A stretch of 64,000 nucleotides of DNA from Stenotrophomonas sp. Marseille-Q4652 (GCF_916618915.1 NZ_CAKAKE010000001.1:3021001-3085000), one strand, 5' to 3'. Counted from the first letter of the stretch, positions 7,849-16,566 are shown. Numbers and translations are program-made. The notes: generated from the sequence alone by a model not told the origin.

Positions 7849-9894
7849 TTACCGTGGCCCGGTATCGGCTGCGTCAGCGCAGTGGCCTGCGCTGTCCGCA
7901 TGGTCGTAGCCAGTGGGTTGCCCGGGGCCGCGCGCCAGCCGGAGGCGACCCTCGGCCTCGAACCGGACGAGCGCGCCGTCAACATCCTGGGCCAGCACGT
8001 CCGGGTCGGTGACATCCTCGATGCAGATCCAGCAGTCACGCTGTTCCTTGCCAAGGTAGAGCGCGGCGTCGGCCAGTTGCAGCAGCCGGTCGCGCGCCAC
8101 CGGGGCTGCGCTGCCCGTGGTCGCCGGCAGGACTATGGCGCCAATGGTGCAGGTCACATCCAGCGCGGTGCCGTCAGGCAGCTGCATGGGCTGGTCGGCA
8201 AAGGCCCGGCGGACGCGCTCGATCACGCAGCCCACCTGCGCGCGATCCTTGACCCGGGTTGCCAGCAGGAATTCCTCGCCGCCCCAGCGCACCACCATGT
8301 CCGAGTCGCGCAGCGTGGCCCGCAGCCTGCGCGCGGCTTCCACCAGCACGGTGTCGCCGGCGGCATGCCCATGGGTGTCGTTGATGCGTTTGAAATGGTC
8401 GATGTCGACCAGGCACAGGGCCAGCACATGGCCCCTTTCGGCCGGGCCTGCACGATGCAGGCGCTCCAGTTCCGTTTCGATGTGCTGCTCGAAATAGCGT
8501 CGGTTGTGCAGGCCGGTGAGTCCGTCCTGCAGGCTCATCGTGTGGAAGTGCCGGGCCAGCTTCCGGTCCTGGCGCAGCCGCAACAGGATCACCAGCAGTA
8601 CCAGCAGCAGGATGGCTACCAGCGCGCCGGCCAGCAGCCGCAGGCTCATCAGCCGTTGCTGCTCCATCTGCTTGAGCGCACGCTCCTTCTCGACCAGTTC
8701 GTCCTGCAGCTTGGCTTCCACCTGCAGGCGGTTGAGTTCGGCGCGCGAGGCGGCGTGTATCGAGCCCTGCTTGAGCTGGGCCTCGAGCGTGCGAATGAAC
8801 AGCCGGTGCATGGCCTCCAGTCCGGCCATCCGCCACTCGGGCTGCTCCAGCACGGTCATGCGCTTGGCCAGGTCCAGCTTGACCTGCAGCGGATCGCGTT
8901 CGTCCAGGTCGCGGCACGGAGCGAGCTCGGCGTGGCCATCCAGCCCAAGCTTGACCAGTTCCTGGTAACAGCGAAGGTAACGGGAAGGCGTAGCGCGCGA
9001 GCGGGGCGCAGCGTGTGACTGCGCCAGGTAGCGGCGCGAATCCTCCAGGCGACCCAGCTGCAGCGCCGACAGGGCGGAGAACACCAGGGCCGAACGGATG
9101 AACTCGCCATTGCCGCGGTCGACCCTGTCGAACCACTCCAGCGCGAGCGCGTAGTCGTCCAGGTGCAGCGCGTGCGCCACGCCGATGTTGTGCTGGGCCA
9201 GGCTGATGTCGAAATCAAGGCTGGTGTTGGCCGGATCGGCCTTCTTCATTTCCTGCAAGCGGGTGATGGCCAGCTGTTGCAGCTCGACGCCCTTGGCCAC
9301 GTACTCCGGGTCGCCATACATGACGTACAGGCCGCCGGTATTGAGGGTGATGTCGTTGAGTACGGCGGGCGAGAGCCGGTCGCCCATCGCCAGCGCCCGC
9401 TCGTAGGTGCCGAACGCACCACGGATGTCACCGGCTTCGGACTGGCGCCATGCCGCGACCGACAGCGCCTGTGCCGCCAGGTCGGCCTTGCCCTGGCCCA
9501 GCGCATCGACGTGTATGTGGAACAGCGCGGGGATTGTGATGTCCGGACGGTTCTCGTCGGCGATCAGGCAGATCAGCCGGTAGGGAAGGTCCTCCGCTAC
9601 CGGCGGCGCTTCACGGCAACTCTCCAGAACCTGCTCGAATTCGCTGTCCCGGTAGAGGGTTTCCGCCGCCGCGCGTGCCTGCTGGTAACGCGGATCGTCG
9701 GCGGTGACGGCCGCCGATGCGGGGCAGGCGGGCAACACGGCCAGCAGCAATGCCCAGCCCCAGCCCATGGCCGGTGCGCGGATAGCCGGAAGAGCGCTGG
9801 CGAAGCGCCCTGCAAAGGCCACTGGTCGAACTGCGCGTGGACCGCTCCCGTGCCGCAGGAACCGGACCAGGCGGATGAATCCCCTGTTGCTCAT
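7849..9894 (-). CDS. Diguanylate cyclase with N-terminal TPR-like sensor region
   Basis: The C-terminal part (about residues 480-640) is a GGDEF domain with the active-site motif RWGGEEF, the substrate motif DGLTGLHNRRYF and DIDHFKRINDTHGH, so it should make cyclic di-GMP from GTP. Ahead of it are a transmembrane helix (LRLLAGALVAILLLVLLVIL, about 430-450) and a coiled coil. The N-terminal 400 residues are helical repeats of TPR type, probably periplasmic, behind a signal-like segment that ends in PASA (about residue 62). The start is uncertain: 9894 gives 681 residues, but the ATG at 9768 begins directly at the hydrophobic signal, and neither has a strong ribosome site. The input signal is unknown. 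Confidence 0.88.
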   Translation of the reverse strand: MSNRGFIRLVRFLRHGSGPRAVRPVAFAGRFASALPAIRAPAMGWGWALLLAVLPACPASAAVTADDPRYQQARAAAETLYRDSEFEQVLESCREAPPVAEDLPYRLICLIADENRPDITIPALFHIHVDALGQGKADLAAQALSVAAWRQSEAGDIRGAFGTYERALAMGDRLSPAVLNDITLNTGGLYVMYGDPEYVAKGVELQQLAITRLQEMKKADPANTSLDFDISLAQHNIGVAHALHLDDYALALEWFDRVDRGNGEFIRSALVFSALSALQLGRLEDSRRYLAQSHAAPRSRATPSRYLRCYQELVKLGLDGHAELAPCRDLDERDPLQVKLDLAKRMTVLEQPEWRMAGLEAMHRLFIRTLEAQLKQGSIHAASRAELNRLQVEAKLQDELVEKERALKQMEQQRLMSLRLLAGALVAILLLVLLVILLRLRQDRKLARHFHTMSLQDGLTGLHNRRYFEQHIETELERLHRAGPAERGHVLALCLVDIDHFKRINDTHGHAAGDTVLVEAARRLRATLRDSDMVVRWGGEEFLLATRVKDRAQVGCVIERVRRAFADQPMQLPDGTALDVTCTIGAIVLPATTGSAAPVARDRLLQLADAALYLGKEQRDCWICIEDVTDPDVLAQDVDGALVRFEAEGRLRLARGPGQPTGYDHADSAGHCADAADTGPR

Positions 9895-10101
9895 GGCTGC
9901 ATCCCGAGGAATGAAAGGCCTGAAGGCCCGCTACAGGTAGCGGCCGCGCAAGGGAATAGTTGAATGGCGCGTACCCGACGTGTGCCGGGGGGGCGCGCGG
10001 TGCCGTTGCGGTGGCCTCCTGTCGTCGGTTGGCTGGCTGCGGCCGGCACAGCGATGGCACACTGCTGGCATTGGGGAGTCACCACGCATCGGGGAAGGCG
10101 A

Positions 10102-10476
10102 ATGGGATTGCTGGACGGCCTGCTGGGCAATGCATCGAAGATCGATCCTGCGCTGGTCGAGCAGGAATTCCAGAAACTGCTGGCCGCGGGGGAGCGGGTC
10201 GAACACGCCTACAAGCTGGTGCGCGACTATTTCTTGTTCACCGACAAGCGCCTGGTGCTGGTCGACAAGCAGGGACTGACCGGCAGCAAGGTCCAGTACC
10301 ACTCCATCCCTTACAGCAGCATCAGCCACTTCACGGTGGAAACCGCGGGTCCCTTCGACCTGGACGCGGAGCTGCGCATCTGGGTCCGTGGCACGGCCGC
10401 GCCGGTCCAGAAGCAGTTCAACCGGCAGGTGGACATCTACGAGGTACAGGCAGTGCTCGCCAGCTACGTCTGCTGA
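10102..10476 (+). CDS. PH-domain protein (bacterial PH fold), cytoplasmic
   Basis: The start at 10102 (124 residues) is preferred because GGGAAGG lies just upstream and because the sequence MGLLDGLLGNASKID is the usual opening of this family. The body VRDYFLFTDKRLVLVDKQG followed by YHSIPYSSISHFTVETAG is the classic bacterial PH-domain pattern of beta strands. The C-terminal part, PVQKQFNRQVDIYEVQAVLA, supplies the closing helix. There is no membrane segment. These proteins are thought to form ring oligomers, and their role is unknown. The gene stands alone between the cyclase and the DUF4344 gene. Confidence 0.82.
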   Translation: MGLLDGLLGNASKIDPALVEQEFQKLLAAGERVEHAYKLVRDYFLFTDKRLVLVDKQGLTGSKVQYHSIPYSSISHFTVETAGPFDLDAELRIWVRGTAAPVQKQFNRQVDIYEVQAVLASYVC

Positions 10477-10524
10477 GTGATCCGTTCCACCGCACGCCGT
10501 CCTCCTCCAGTCGCCGCCTTGCCG

Positions 10525-11463
10525 ATGTCCTTGCGTACCAGCACCACCGCCCTCCTGCTCGCCCTGGCGTCGATCCCGGGCTGTGCATCCACGTCCGGGC
10601 CGGCGCAGGTGCCGGCCAGTGCCGAGGCCGCCCCGGCATTGCCGCGCTCGGTGGTGCAGACCGTTGAAGAGGACAGCAGCGCGTCCGCGCACCGCTTCGT
10701 CTATGAATACACCAGGCCCGTGTCCGCGGCGCTGGAAGAGATCTACACCCGCGTGCGCGAGGCCGACCTGTTCCGGCAGTTGCCGGAGATCCAGGCCATC
10801 GACGGCATGTTCGCGCTGCCGCGGCAGCTGCGTTACGTCGCGGTCGAATGCGGCGACTGGGGCGCGTTCTACGACCCGGACCAGGACGAGGTGGTGCTGT
10901 GCTACGAAACCCTGCGTGCACTCTACGAGCAGGGCCAGCGCCACCAGCAGGCGCTGGACCTTGGCGATGAGCATCCGCTGCGCTATGTGCGCGCGAACGT
11001 GCGCTTCATCCTGCTGCACGAGACCGGCCATGCCTTGGTGGAGATGCTGGACCTGCCGGTGACCGGCCGCCAGGAAGATGCGGTCGACCAGCTCGCCGGG
11101 GTGCTGATGCTGCGTTTTGCCGGTCTGGACGAGACCCCGGAGCAGGTGGCCGAAAACCTGCGGCTGGCCGCCAACTGGATGCTGACCCACAGCACCGGTG
11201 CCTACAACCTGGACGCCTACGCCGACGAGCATGCGCTGGGCGAGCAGCGTTTCTTCAACCTGCAGTGCCTGGTATACGGCACCGATCCGGAGGGTTTTGC
11301 CGGAATGATCGCTGCCGGCGAGCTGACCGAGGGCCGGGCCGAACGCTGTCCGTCCGAGACCCGGCGCATCAGCCGGGCCTGGGTGCGCTTGCTGGTGCCG
11401 TATCTGGCTCCGGGATACGAGGCCTACGAGGAAGAAGCCGAGCGTTTCCTGCAGAAGCGCTGA
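10525..11463 (+). CDS. DUF4344 putative zinc metallopeptidase, lipoprotein
   Basis: The ATG at 10525 begins a lipoprotein signal, TTALLLALASIPGC, which gives a 312-residue precursor. The mature protein carries HETGH (in FILLHETGHALVE), the zinc-binding motif of gluzincin-like peptidases. A downstream EDAVDQLAG segment supplies a possible third ligand, and DEHALGEQRFFNLQCLVYG is conserved in DUF4344 proteins. It is likely anchored in the envelope on the periplasmic side. No substrate is known. It starts 48 bases after the PH-domain gene, so the two might be co-transcribed. Confidence 0.8.
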   Translation: MSLRTSTTALLLALASIPGCASTSGPAQVPASAEAAPALPRSVVQTVEEDSSASAHRFVYEYTRPVSAALEEIYTRVREADLFRQLPEIQAIDGMFALPRQLRYVAVECGDWGAFYDPDQDEVVLCYETLRALYEQGQRHQQALDLGDEHPLRYVRANVRFILLHETGHALVEMLDLPVTGRQEDAVDQLAGVLMLRFAGLDETPEQVAENLRLAANWMLTHSTGAYNLDAYADEHALGEQRFFNLQCLVYGTDPEGFAGMIAAGELTEGRAERCPSETRRISRAWVRLLVPYLAPGYEAYEEEAERFLQKR

Positions 11464-11551
11464 GCTTCCCGGTCGTCGCAACCCGCTGCGATACGGTGGC
11501 TTCAGTCGGCAGCGCGTACACTGGCCCTCCACTCCCCACCCAGGAAAGTCC

Positions 11552-11698
11552 TTGGCCAAGCCCAATTACTCCTTCGAAAAGCGTCAGCGCGAAATTGCCG
11601 CCAAGAAAAAGAAAGACGAGAAGGAGGCCAAAAAGCGGGAAGCACGCGAGGCAGCCAAGGCAGCCAACGCACCTGCCGACAGCGTCAGCGCGGACTGA
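11552..11698 (+). CDS. Small highly charged protein (48 aa) with a TTG start
   Basis: A short frame starts with TTG, preceded 6 bases upstream by AGGA (11542-11545). It encodes MAKPNYSFEKRQREIAAKKK and more lysine- and glutamate-rich residues, ending in PADSVSAD. This opening is widespread among proteobacterial small proteins annotated as hypothetical. The composition suggests a helical, largely unstructured basic peptide. Its role is unknown. The TTG start and short length make it easy to miss. There is no ATG that would give a sensible alternative. Confidence 0.7.
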   Translation: MAKPNYSFEKRQREIAAKKKKDEKEAKKREAREAAKAANAPADSVSAD

Positions 11699-11833
11699 GT
11701 TTCCGCTCCATCGGCCATGATGCCCGGGCGGGAAGCCGCCGCCTGTTGAGCGTTTCATCCGGGCGACGATCCGTCACGGCGTCGCCAACAGTCGTGGCCC
11801 GTACCTTCACCACGGCTGCCCCACACTCGGCGC

Positions 11834-12594
11834 ATGCGCCAACTCGCCGAGAACTTCTGGAACCTACGCGGCCCGCAGCGTGTAGCGGGCGTGATCAACG
11901 TGGGCCCCCACATGTCCGTGGTCCGTCGGGCCAACGGACGCTTCGTCGTGGTCGATGCCGCACCGCTGGATGGCGCGCAGCGTGACGCGCTGCTCTCGCT
12001 GACCGATGGCGGCACGCTGGTCGACGCGGTGGTGCATGTGCATCCGTTCCATACGCTGCACGTCGAAGCGCTGCACCGGCTGCTTCCCTCGGTGCCGATC
12101 CATGGCACCGCACGTCATCGCCGCAAGGTCCCGACCGTGCCATGGGCGGGGGAGCCGATCGAAGCCTGGGGTGCCGACAACCCGCTGGCCGAGGTCTTCG
12201 AGCTGTCCATTCCCGATGGCGTGGACTTCGTCTGTCCCGACGAGCGCGTGCACGTGGCCTCGGTGCTGGTACGGCATCGCCAGAGCGGCATCGTGCACGT
12301 CGATGACACGCTCAATGTCATGGCCGCGCCGGGCGTGCTGGGTCGCGTGCTGCCGCAGTCTTCCCTGCGCATGCATCCGATGCTGGGCAAGGCGCTGACC
12401 CCGCGGCGTGGTGCCGCTGATGCGTATGTGCCTGGGCTCGCGATCTCGCCCGGCGCTGGGCCGATACGCCCTTCGTGTGTGCCGCGCATGCCGCCGTGCG
12501 CGAGCTGCCGGCCGGTGGCTTTACCCATGAGGTGCTTGCGGCACTGGATCGCGTTTCGCCGACGCTCGAGCGCCACCGCCAGCAGCACGGCTGA
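11834..12594 (+). pseudogene. Metallo-hydrolase-like (MBL-fold) gene with a single-base frameshift
   Basis: From the ATG at 11834 the frame encodes a beta-lactamase-fold-like protein (VINVGPHMSVVRRANGRFVV, VDAVVHVHPFHTLHVEAL, SGIVHVDDTLNVM). The histidine-rich VHVHPFHTLH corresponds to the MBL metal motif in degenerate form. After residue 199 (at 12430-12433) the coding sense continues one frame over as WARDLARRWADTPFVCAAHA and runs to ERHRQQHG and a TGA at 12592-12594. One base is missing. In the uncorrected frame translation runs on into the next gene, which would be an artificial fusion with the OYE protein. The full product would be about 253 residues. Sequencing error and true decay are both possible. 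Confidence 0.7.
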
Positions 12595-12659
12595 CCGCCT
12601 TGCCGGGTGCGCTGCGCATCAGCGTGGCGCCTGTTTCCTTCCCCCCTACGGAGTTTCCA

Positions 12660-13765
12660 TGACCTCACGTCTGCTTTCCCCGCTCGACCTTGGCCCGCTG
12701 AAACTCCCGAACCGGGTGTTCATGGCGCCCCTGACGCGTGCACGCGCCGGCCAGCCCGGCGACGTGCCCAGCGAACTCAACGCCGAGTACTACGCCCAGC
12801 GCGCTGGCGCCGGCCTGATCGTGTCCGAGGCCACCCAGGTATCGCCGCAGGGCCAGGGCTATGCATGGACGCCCGGCATCCATAGCGACGCGCAGGAAGC
12901 CGGCTGGAAGCAGGTCACCGACGCGGTGCACGCCAACGGTGGCCGGATTGCCGCCCAGCTGTGGCATGTCGGGCGCATCTCGCACACCTTGCTGCAGGCA
13001 GATGGCGCGGCTCCGGTCGCGCCGTCGGCGCTGGTGGCCGAAGGAGCGAATGCCTTCGTGGTCCGGCCTGACGGCAGCGCCGGCAACGAGCCAACGTCGA
13101 TGCCGCGTGCGCTGGAAACCGGCGAGATCCCGGGCATCGTCGAGCAGTTCGCACAGGCTGCGCGTCGCGCCGACCGGGCTGGTTTCGACCTGGTCGAAGT
13201 CCATGCCGCCAACGGCTACCTGCTGCAGCAGTTCCTTTCCACCAACAGCAACGAGCGGCAGGACCGATACGGCGGCTCGCTGGAGAACCGTGCGCGCTTC
13301 ACGCTGGAAGTGGTAGATGCGGTGATCGATGCGATCGGCGCGCAACGTGTCGGCGTGCGCATTTCGCCGCATTTCACCGGCCACGACATCGCCGACGGGC
13401 AGGCAGAGGAAAGCGCCCTGTATCTGGCGCGAGAGTTCACCCGCCGCGGCATTGCCTACCTGCACGTCGCCGAACCGGACTGGGCCGGCGGCCCCGAGCT
13501 CAGTGATGAATTCCGCCAGGCACTGCGCGAGGCCTTCGCTGGGGTGCTGGTGTTCTGCGGTGGTTACACCGCCGAAAGTGCCGAAGCCCGGATTGCCTCG
13601 GGCGTGGCCGACGCGGTGGCATTCGGTAGGCCCTTCATCGCCAACCCCGACCTGGTCACGCGGTTTGCCGAGGGTGCCGCGCTCAACAAGCCGGATCCGT
13701 CCACGTTCTATGGGGGTGGTGCACACGGCTACACCGACTACCCCACGCTCGGGCAGGCGGAATGA
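12660..13765 (+). CDS. Old Yellow Enzyme family alkene reductase
   Basis: This 368-residue FMN-dependent ene-reductase starts at MTSRLLSPLDLGPLKLPNR with GGAG upstream. Class I OYE landmarks are present: PLTRARA near residue 27, the substrate-binding pair in QLWHVGR, FDLVEVHAANGYLLQQF, and the phosphate-binding FCGGY and AFGRPFIANPDL near the C-terminus. It reduces activated C=C bonds of enones, maleimides or nitro compounds with NAD(P)H in the cytoplasm. N-ethylmaleimide reductase (NemA) is the closest named relative, but no NemR regulator is adjacent. The upstream metallo-hydrolase-like gene is frameshifted and was probably separate. Confidence 0.92.
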
Positions 13766-13911
13766 TCGAGCGATGCAGTCACGTGGCGCCCACCTGCGCG
13801 TGACTTGGCATGCAACTGCGTGAATCCTTGCCGTGGCCATCAAATGGATTTCACCCGTGTTTCCGCTCGGGGAGGCGAGGCTGGAGCCACGCAGAAAATC
13901 TGGAGCTCCGC

Positions 13912-14280
13912 ATGAAAACCCCGCACAAGTTCGCCGCCCTTCTCGCCGTTCCGATGTCGCTGGCCATGGTGTCCGCCAGTGCGCAGTCCTATGGACCGCA
14001 GGACGAAGGCCGTCGCTTCAGTGATGGCAGCCGCGTGGTCTGCGAGAAGGTGGAGGTCCGCAGGTCGTCAGGTGACCCGAACCGCATCGCAGGCACCGCC
14101 GCCGGCGCCATCATTGGTGGTCTGGTCGGCAACCAGATCGGTGGTGGCAACGGCAAGAAGGTCGCCACCGTGGGTGGCGCGGTGGCCGGTGGTGCCATCG
14201 GCCGCCAGGTCCAGGGCAACAGCCAGGAGTCCAAGGGCGAGCGCGTGGTCGAGACGCGCTGCCAGCGCGTTTACCGCTGA
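13912..14280 (+). CDS. Glycine-zipper 2TM-type exported protein
   Basis: The 122-residue precursor starts at MKTPHKFAALLAVPMSLAMV with a signal peptide cut after ASA. The centre, AGTAAGAIIGGLVGNQIGGG followed by VATVGGAVAGGAIGRQVQG, is a glycine zipper of the SlyB/17-kDa antigen type that inserts into the outer membrane as a helical hairpin. The flanks contain one cysteine each (VVCEKVEV and TRCQRVYR), which could form a disulfide. Proteins like this respond to envelope stress. It is transcribed alone and ends in a strong intrinsic terminator. Confidence 0.85.
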   Translation: MKTPHKFAALLAVPMSLAMVSASAQSYGPQDEGRRFSDGSRVVCEKVEVRRSSGDPNRIAGTAAGAIIGGLVGNQIGGGNGKKVATVGGAVAGGAIGRQVQGNSQESKGERVVETRCQRVYR

Positions 14281-14301
14281 TCCTTCTGCTGTCGGTATCC
14301 G

Positions 14302-14333
14302 AAAAAGGCCGCTGCGAATGCAGCGGCCTTTTT
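14302..14333 (+). terminator. Intrinsic terminator of the glycine-zipper gene
   Basis: AAAAAGGCCGCTGC pairs with GCAGCGGCCTTTTT around a GAAT loop. The stem of 14 pairs ends in a T-run 22 bases after the stop codon. The A-run on the other side would also let it work leftward. Confidence 0.9.
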
Positions 14334-14523
14334 CGTGCGGGCGGACAGGTATCAGTCGGTGTTCGGGTGCGCACGGGGTAGCGCTTCTGGGTCCACGGAC
14401 CGCGGAAGTGATGCCGCTGCAACGCGGTGGCTCGGCTGCTTACGCAGACAACGCCGAACAGGACAGCAACCACCACGACAGACCCCGGCTTCATCGCAAA
14501 ACCGGCTGTTTTGAGTCATGCAC

Positions 14524-14547
14524 AAAAAAGGCCCCCTCGCGGGGGCC
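14524..14547 (-). terminator. Intrinsic terminator of the repeat protein gene
   Basis: Read leftward, a GGCCCCC/GGGGGCC stem with a 4-base loop is followed by six T residues, starting 24 bases after the stop of the gene at 14571-15344. The 189 bases between the two terminators hold only a small inverted repeat (CAAAAC/GTTTTG at 14497-14513). Confidence 0.9.
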
Positions 14548-14570
14548 TCCATACCTTCACAGAGCCGGGA

Positions 14571-15344
14571 TCAGCGGCCGTCGCCGTCGGCGTCTCCGGG
14601 CAGCTTGCGCTCGACGCGGTGCCAGGCATCGCGTACGGCGCTCCTGGCGTCGGCCCAGGTCATGCGCGAGGTGCCGCGCGAGGTTTCCCAGTTGCGCTCC
14701 AGGTCGCTCTCGAGGCGGTCGTCCCACTCGCGGTCGGCATAGTTGGCGCGGGCGTAGGTACCGTAGCGATAGGCCGGCCGATAGTCGTTCTCGTAGTCGT
14801 AGTCGGCCTTGTAGTAGTCGGCCGAGCGGTACTGGTCGGCGTAGTAGCGGTCGGTGTCGGCGTAGGTGCGGTAGGTGCGGTCGGAGCGGTCAAACGCATC
14901 GCGCACGGCATCCTTGGCCTGCTCCCACTTCAGGCGCGATCCGCCCTTGGCGGTCTCCCAGCCGGAGCGCACGTCCGACTCCAGCGAGTCGTCCCAGCGA
15001 CGGTCGCCGTACTGGCTGCGCACGGAATTGCCGTAGGTGTAGGCGGGAGCGTAATCGGTGTCGTAGTCGTACTGGCGGTCCACGTAGGGGCGGTTGGTGT
15101 GTTCGCCGCGCCAGTACTCCACCTCGCCGGTCGGGTCGACGCGCTCAGCCACGCCCTTGCCCGCTGCGGCGCCGGCTACGGTGCCGATGGCGCCACCGAT
15201 CAGGGTGCCGATCGGCCCGAACAGGGAGCCGACGGCGGCGCCGGCCACGGCACCGCCGGTGCCGCCAACGCCAACGCCGACAGGATGGGAACCGGGCGCG
15301 CCGGTCAGCGGATCACGATTCATGTCACGGGCGTCGTTGTTCAT
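14571..15344 (-). CDS. Glycine-zipper protein with two tandem 60-residue repeats
   Basis: The 257-residue protein has no signal peptide. Residues 23-64 form a glycine zipper (GGAVAGAAVGSLFGPIGTLI). Then come two copies of one 60-residue unit, at 92-151 and 182-241. They start YDYDTDYAPAYTYG and YDYENDYRPAYRYG, and they end in a helix (WEQAKDAVRDAF and WADARSAVRDAW). The copies align without gaps at a spacing of exactly 90 residues. They are tyrosine- and aspartate-rich, with DDSLESDVRSGWET / DDRLESDLERNWET as their core. A role in stress or desiccation would suit the composition but is a guess. Confidence 0.75.
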   Translation of the reverse strand: MNNDARDMNRDPLTGAPGSHPVGVGVGGTGGAVAGAAVGSLFGPIGTLIGGAIGTVAGAAAGKGVAERVDPTGEVEYWRGEHTNRPYVDRQYDYDTDYAPAYTYGNSVRSQYGDRRWDDSLESDVRSGWETAKGGSRLKWEQAKDAVRDAFDRSDRTYRTYADTDRYYADQYRSADYYKADYDYENDYRPAYRYGTYARANYADREWDDRLESDLERNWETSRGTSRMTWADARSAVRDAWHRVERKLPGDADGDGR

Positions 15345-15452
15345 GCTGGCTCTCGTTGTTGGGATGGGGGTCCAGCTTTTCAGCGGTGCTGTTTGGCGTA
15401 CGTGTGTTCCGCTTCAACGCTGGATGAAACCCGGAAGCGATTCAGGCAATAG

Positions 15453-15476
15453 AAAGCCCGCACGCGGCGGGCTTTT
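15453..15476. terminator. Bidirectional hairpin terminator
   Basis: AAAGCCCGC pairs with GCGGGCTTT around ACGCG, with T residues on both sides in the respective directions. It lies 20 bases after the stop of the leftward gene ending at 15496. Confidence 0.8.
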
Positions 15477-15495
15477 CGTGGTCAGTCCCCGTGAA

Positions 15496-15717
15496 TCAGC
15501 CGCCCATCAGGCCGCCACCGACCTTGCCTGGCAGGCTGTCGTCGTCCGCATCGTCATCCCGGGCCGGATCGATCTCGCCGATCTCCGGATTGATGCCGCC
15601 ATCGGGGGCCGGGCCGTCCGGATCGATGCCACCGTGGTTGTCCGGACGCGGGTCGGGCAGTGTGTCCGGATCGTTGCGGGCCGGATCGGGGTTGTTGCGT
15701 GGCTCATGCTGATTCAT
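15496..15717 (-). CDS. Small acidic, proline- and aspartate-rich protein
   Basis: Two in-frame ATGs occur at 15723 and 15717. GGAA sits directly against the first but 6 bases before the second, so the second is chosen (73 residues, MNQHEPRNNPDPARNDPDTL). The sequence is dominated by P, D, N and G, with no predicted hydrophobic core until the short C-terminal KVGGGLMGG. It is probably disordered in the cytoplasm. I do not recognise a family. It is the middle one of three small genes in the same orientation (15344, 15717, 15968), each apparently with its own ribosome site. Confidence 0.6.
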   Translation of the reverse strand: MNQHEPRNNPDPARNDPDTLPDPRPDNHGGIDPDGPAPDGGINPEIGEIDPARDDDADDDSLPGKVGGGLMGG

Positions 15718-15746
15718 TGGCATTTCCGTGGGGGGAGGGAGTGCAT

Positions 15747-15968
15747 TCAGGTGGTGCCGAAGCTGCGGCTGGCCTGTGCACCGGCGGCGAATGCCGGCTC
15801 TTCGCGGGCGTCCTCGATCAGCGGATCACCGTGCGGTGCGGTGGTGGTGCGCTGGTCACGCAGGGAGGTGGTCTGGCTGGATTCGCTGGCCTGCGTATTG
15901 CGGCGCTGCCATGCGCGGTAGGCGGCATAACCAAGGGCGCCGACAACAAGGGTCCTGAGGATTCCCAT
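15747..15968 (-). CDS. Small membrane-anchored protein, unknown function
   Basis: The start at 15968 (73 residues) is supported by GGAG upstream and by an immediate hydrophobic segment MGILRTLVVGALGYAAYRAW followed by QRR, a typical N-terminal anchor with the rest in the cytoplasm. The remainder is polar and low in complexity. Similar short proteins with this opening are common in Xanthomonadaceae, where they lack a named function. Confidence 0.6.
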   Translation of the reverse strand: MGILRTLVVGALGYAAYRAWQRRNTQASESSQTTSLRDQRTTTAPHGDPLIEDAREEPAFAAGAQASRSFGTT

Positions 15969-16068
15969 ACTTGTTCTCCAGGGTGTGGTTGGGTTGACCT
16001 GCAGGTTGGCGCGGGCGCGGTTAGCGGCCCGTGACCCGGGGATCAAGGCAGCGCCAAGGTGTGACGAA

Positions 16069-16092
16069 ACGGCCCGCCAGAGGGCGGGCCGT
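16069..16092 (-). terminator. Hairpin after the exbD-like gene
   Basis: ACGGCCCGCC pairs perfectly with GGCGGGCCGT around a 4-base loop. It lies 6 bases past the stop of the leftward exbD-like gene, with a short T-containing tail. Confidence 0.7.
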
Positions 16093-16097
16093 GGGGC

Positions 16098-16505
16098 TCA
16101 GTGTCGCAGGCTGACGTGCTGCAGGCCGCTGGCCTCGACCGCGGCCAGCACCCTGGCGAGGCTTTCGTACTCGGCGCCATCGGCAGTGGCGATGCGCAGC
16201 ACCGGCGGATTGCCCGCATGTCCGCTGGCCTGCTCGCGCAGGCGTGGTGCCAGCTCGGCCATCGCTACCGGCGTGCCGTTCCAGCTGAGCTGGTTGGCCT
16301 CGTCCAGGCGCAGTTCGATCGGCGGCGGAGGTTGGGGTCGCTCGACCATGCTGTCACTGCGTTGTGGCAGCGCGACGGTGATTGGCCGCGCCACGATCGG
16401 CGCGGTGACGATGAAGATGATCAACAGCACCAGCATCACGTCGACCAGCGGGGTCACGTTGATGTCGGCCAGTGGTCCGGAACTTCCTGCGGTACCGAAC
16501 GCCAT
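16098..16505 (-). CDS. ExbD/TolR-family biopolymer transport protein
   Basis: This 135-residue protein has the ExbD/TolR plan: a short cytoplasmic N-terminus, the motif DINVTPLVDVMLVLLIIFIV with the proton-carrying aspartate in one transmembrane helix (about 14-36), and a periplasmic domain with LRIATADGAEYESLARVLAAV. In a TonB- or Tol-type motor it would pair with an ExbB/TolQ channel. Here it stands alone between terminators, with an unrelated transporter upstream and no exbB or tonB nearby. It may work with a motor encoded elsewhere. TolR is a less likely reading, because no tol genes surround it. Confidence 0.88.
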   Translation of the reverse strand: MAFGTAGSSGPLADINVTPLVDVMLVLLIIFIVTAPIVARPITVALPQRSDSMVERPQPPPPIELRLDEANQLSWNGTPVAMAELAPRLREQASGHAGNPPVLRIATADGAEYESLARVLAAVEASGLQHVSLRH

Positions 16506-16566
16506 GGTTTGCTCCCTGCAGAGGGGCCGGTTGCCCCGATAGCAGCTTCACCCGGCCGGATACGAA

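Noticed and set aside
11834..13765. A natural two-domain hydrolase-OYE protein
   Set aside because: The linker region is out of frame with respect to the first gene's codon sense, and the OYE gene has its own start and ribosome site.
14352..14494. Leftward frame starting MKPGSVVVVAVLFGVVCVSS that looks like a signal peptide
   Set aside because: No ribosome site, a C-terminus that runs through the neighbour's terminator into its coding region, and no recognisable mature protein. A tiny secreted peptide cannot be excluded but is not supported.
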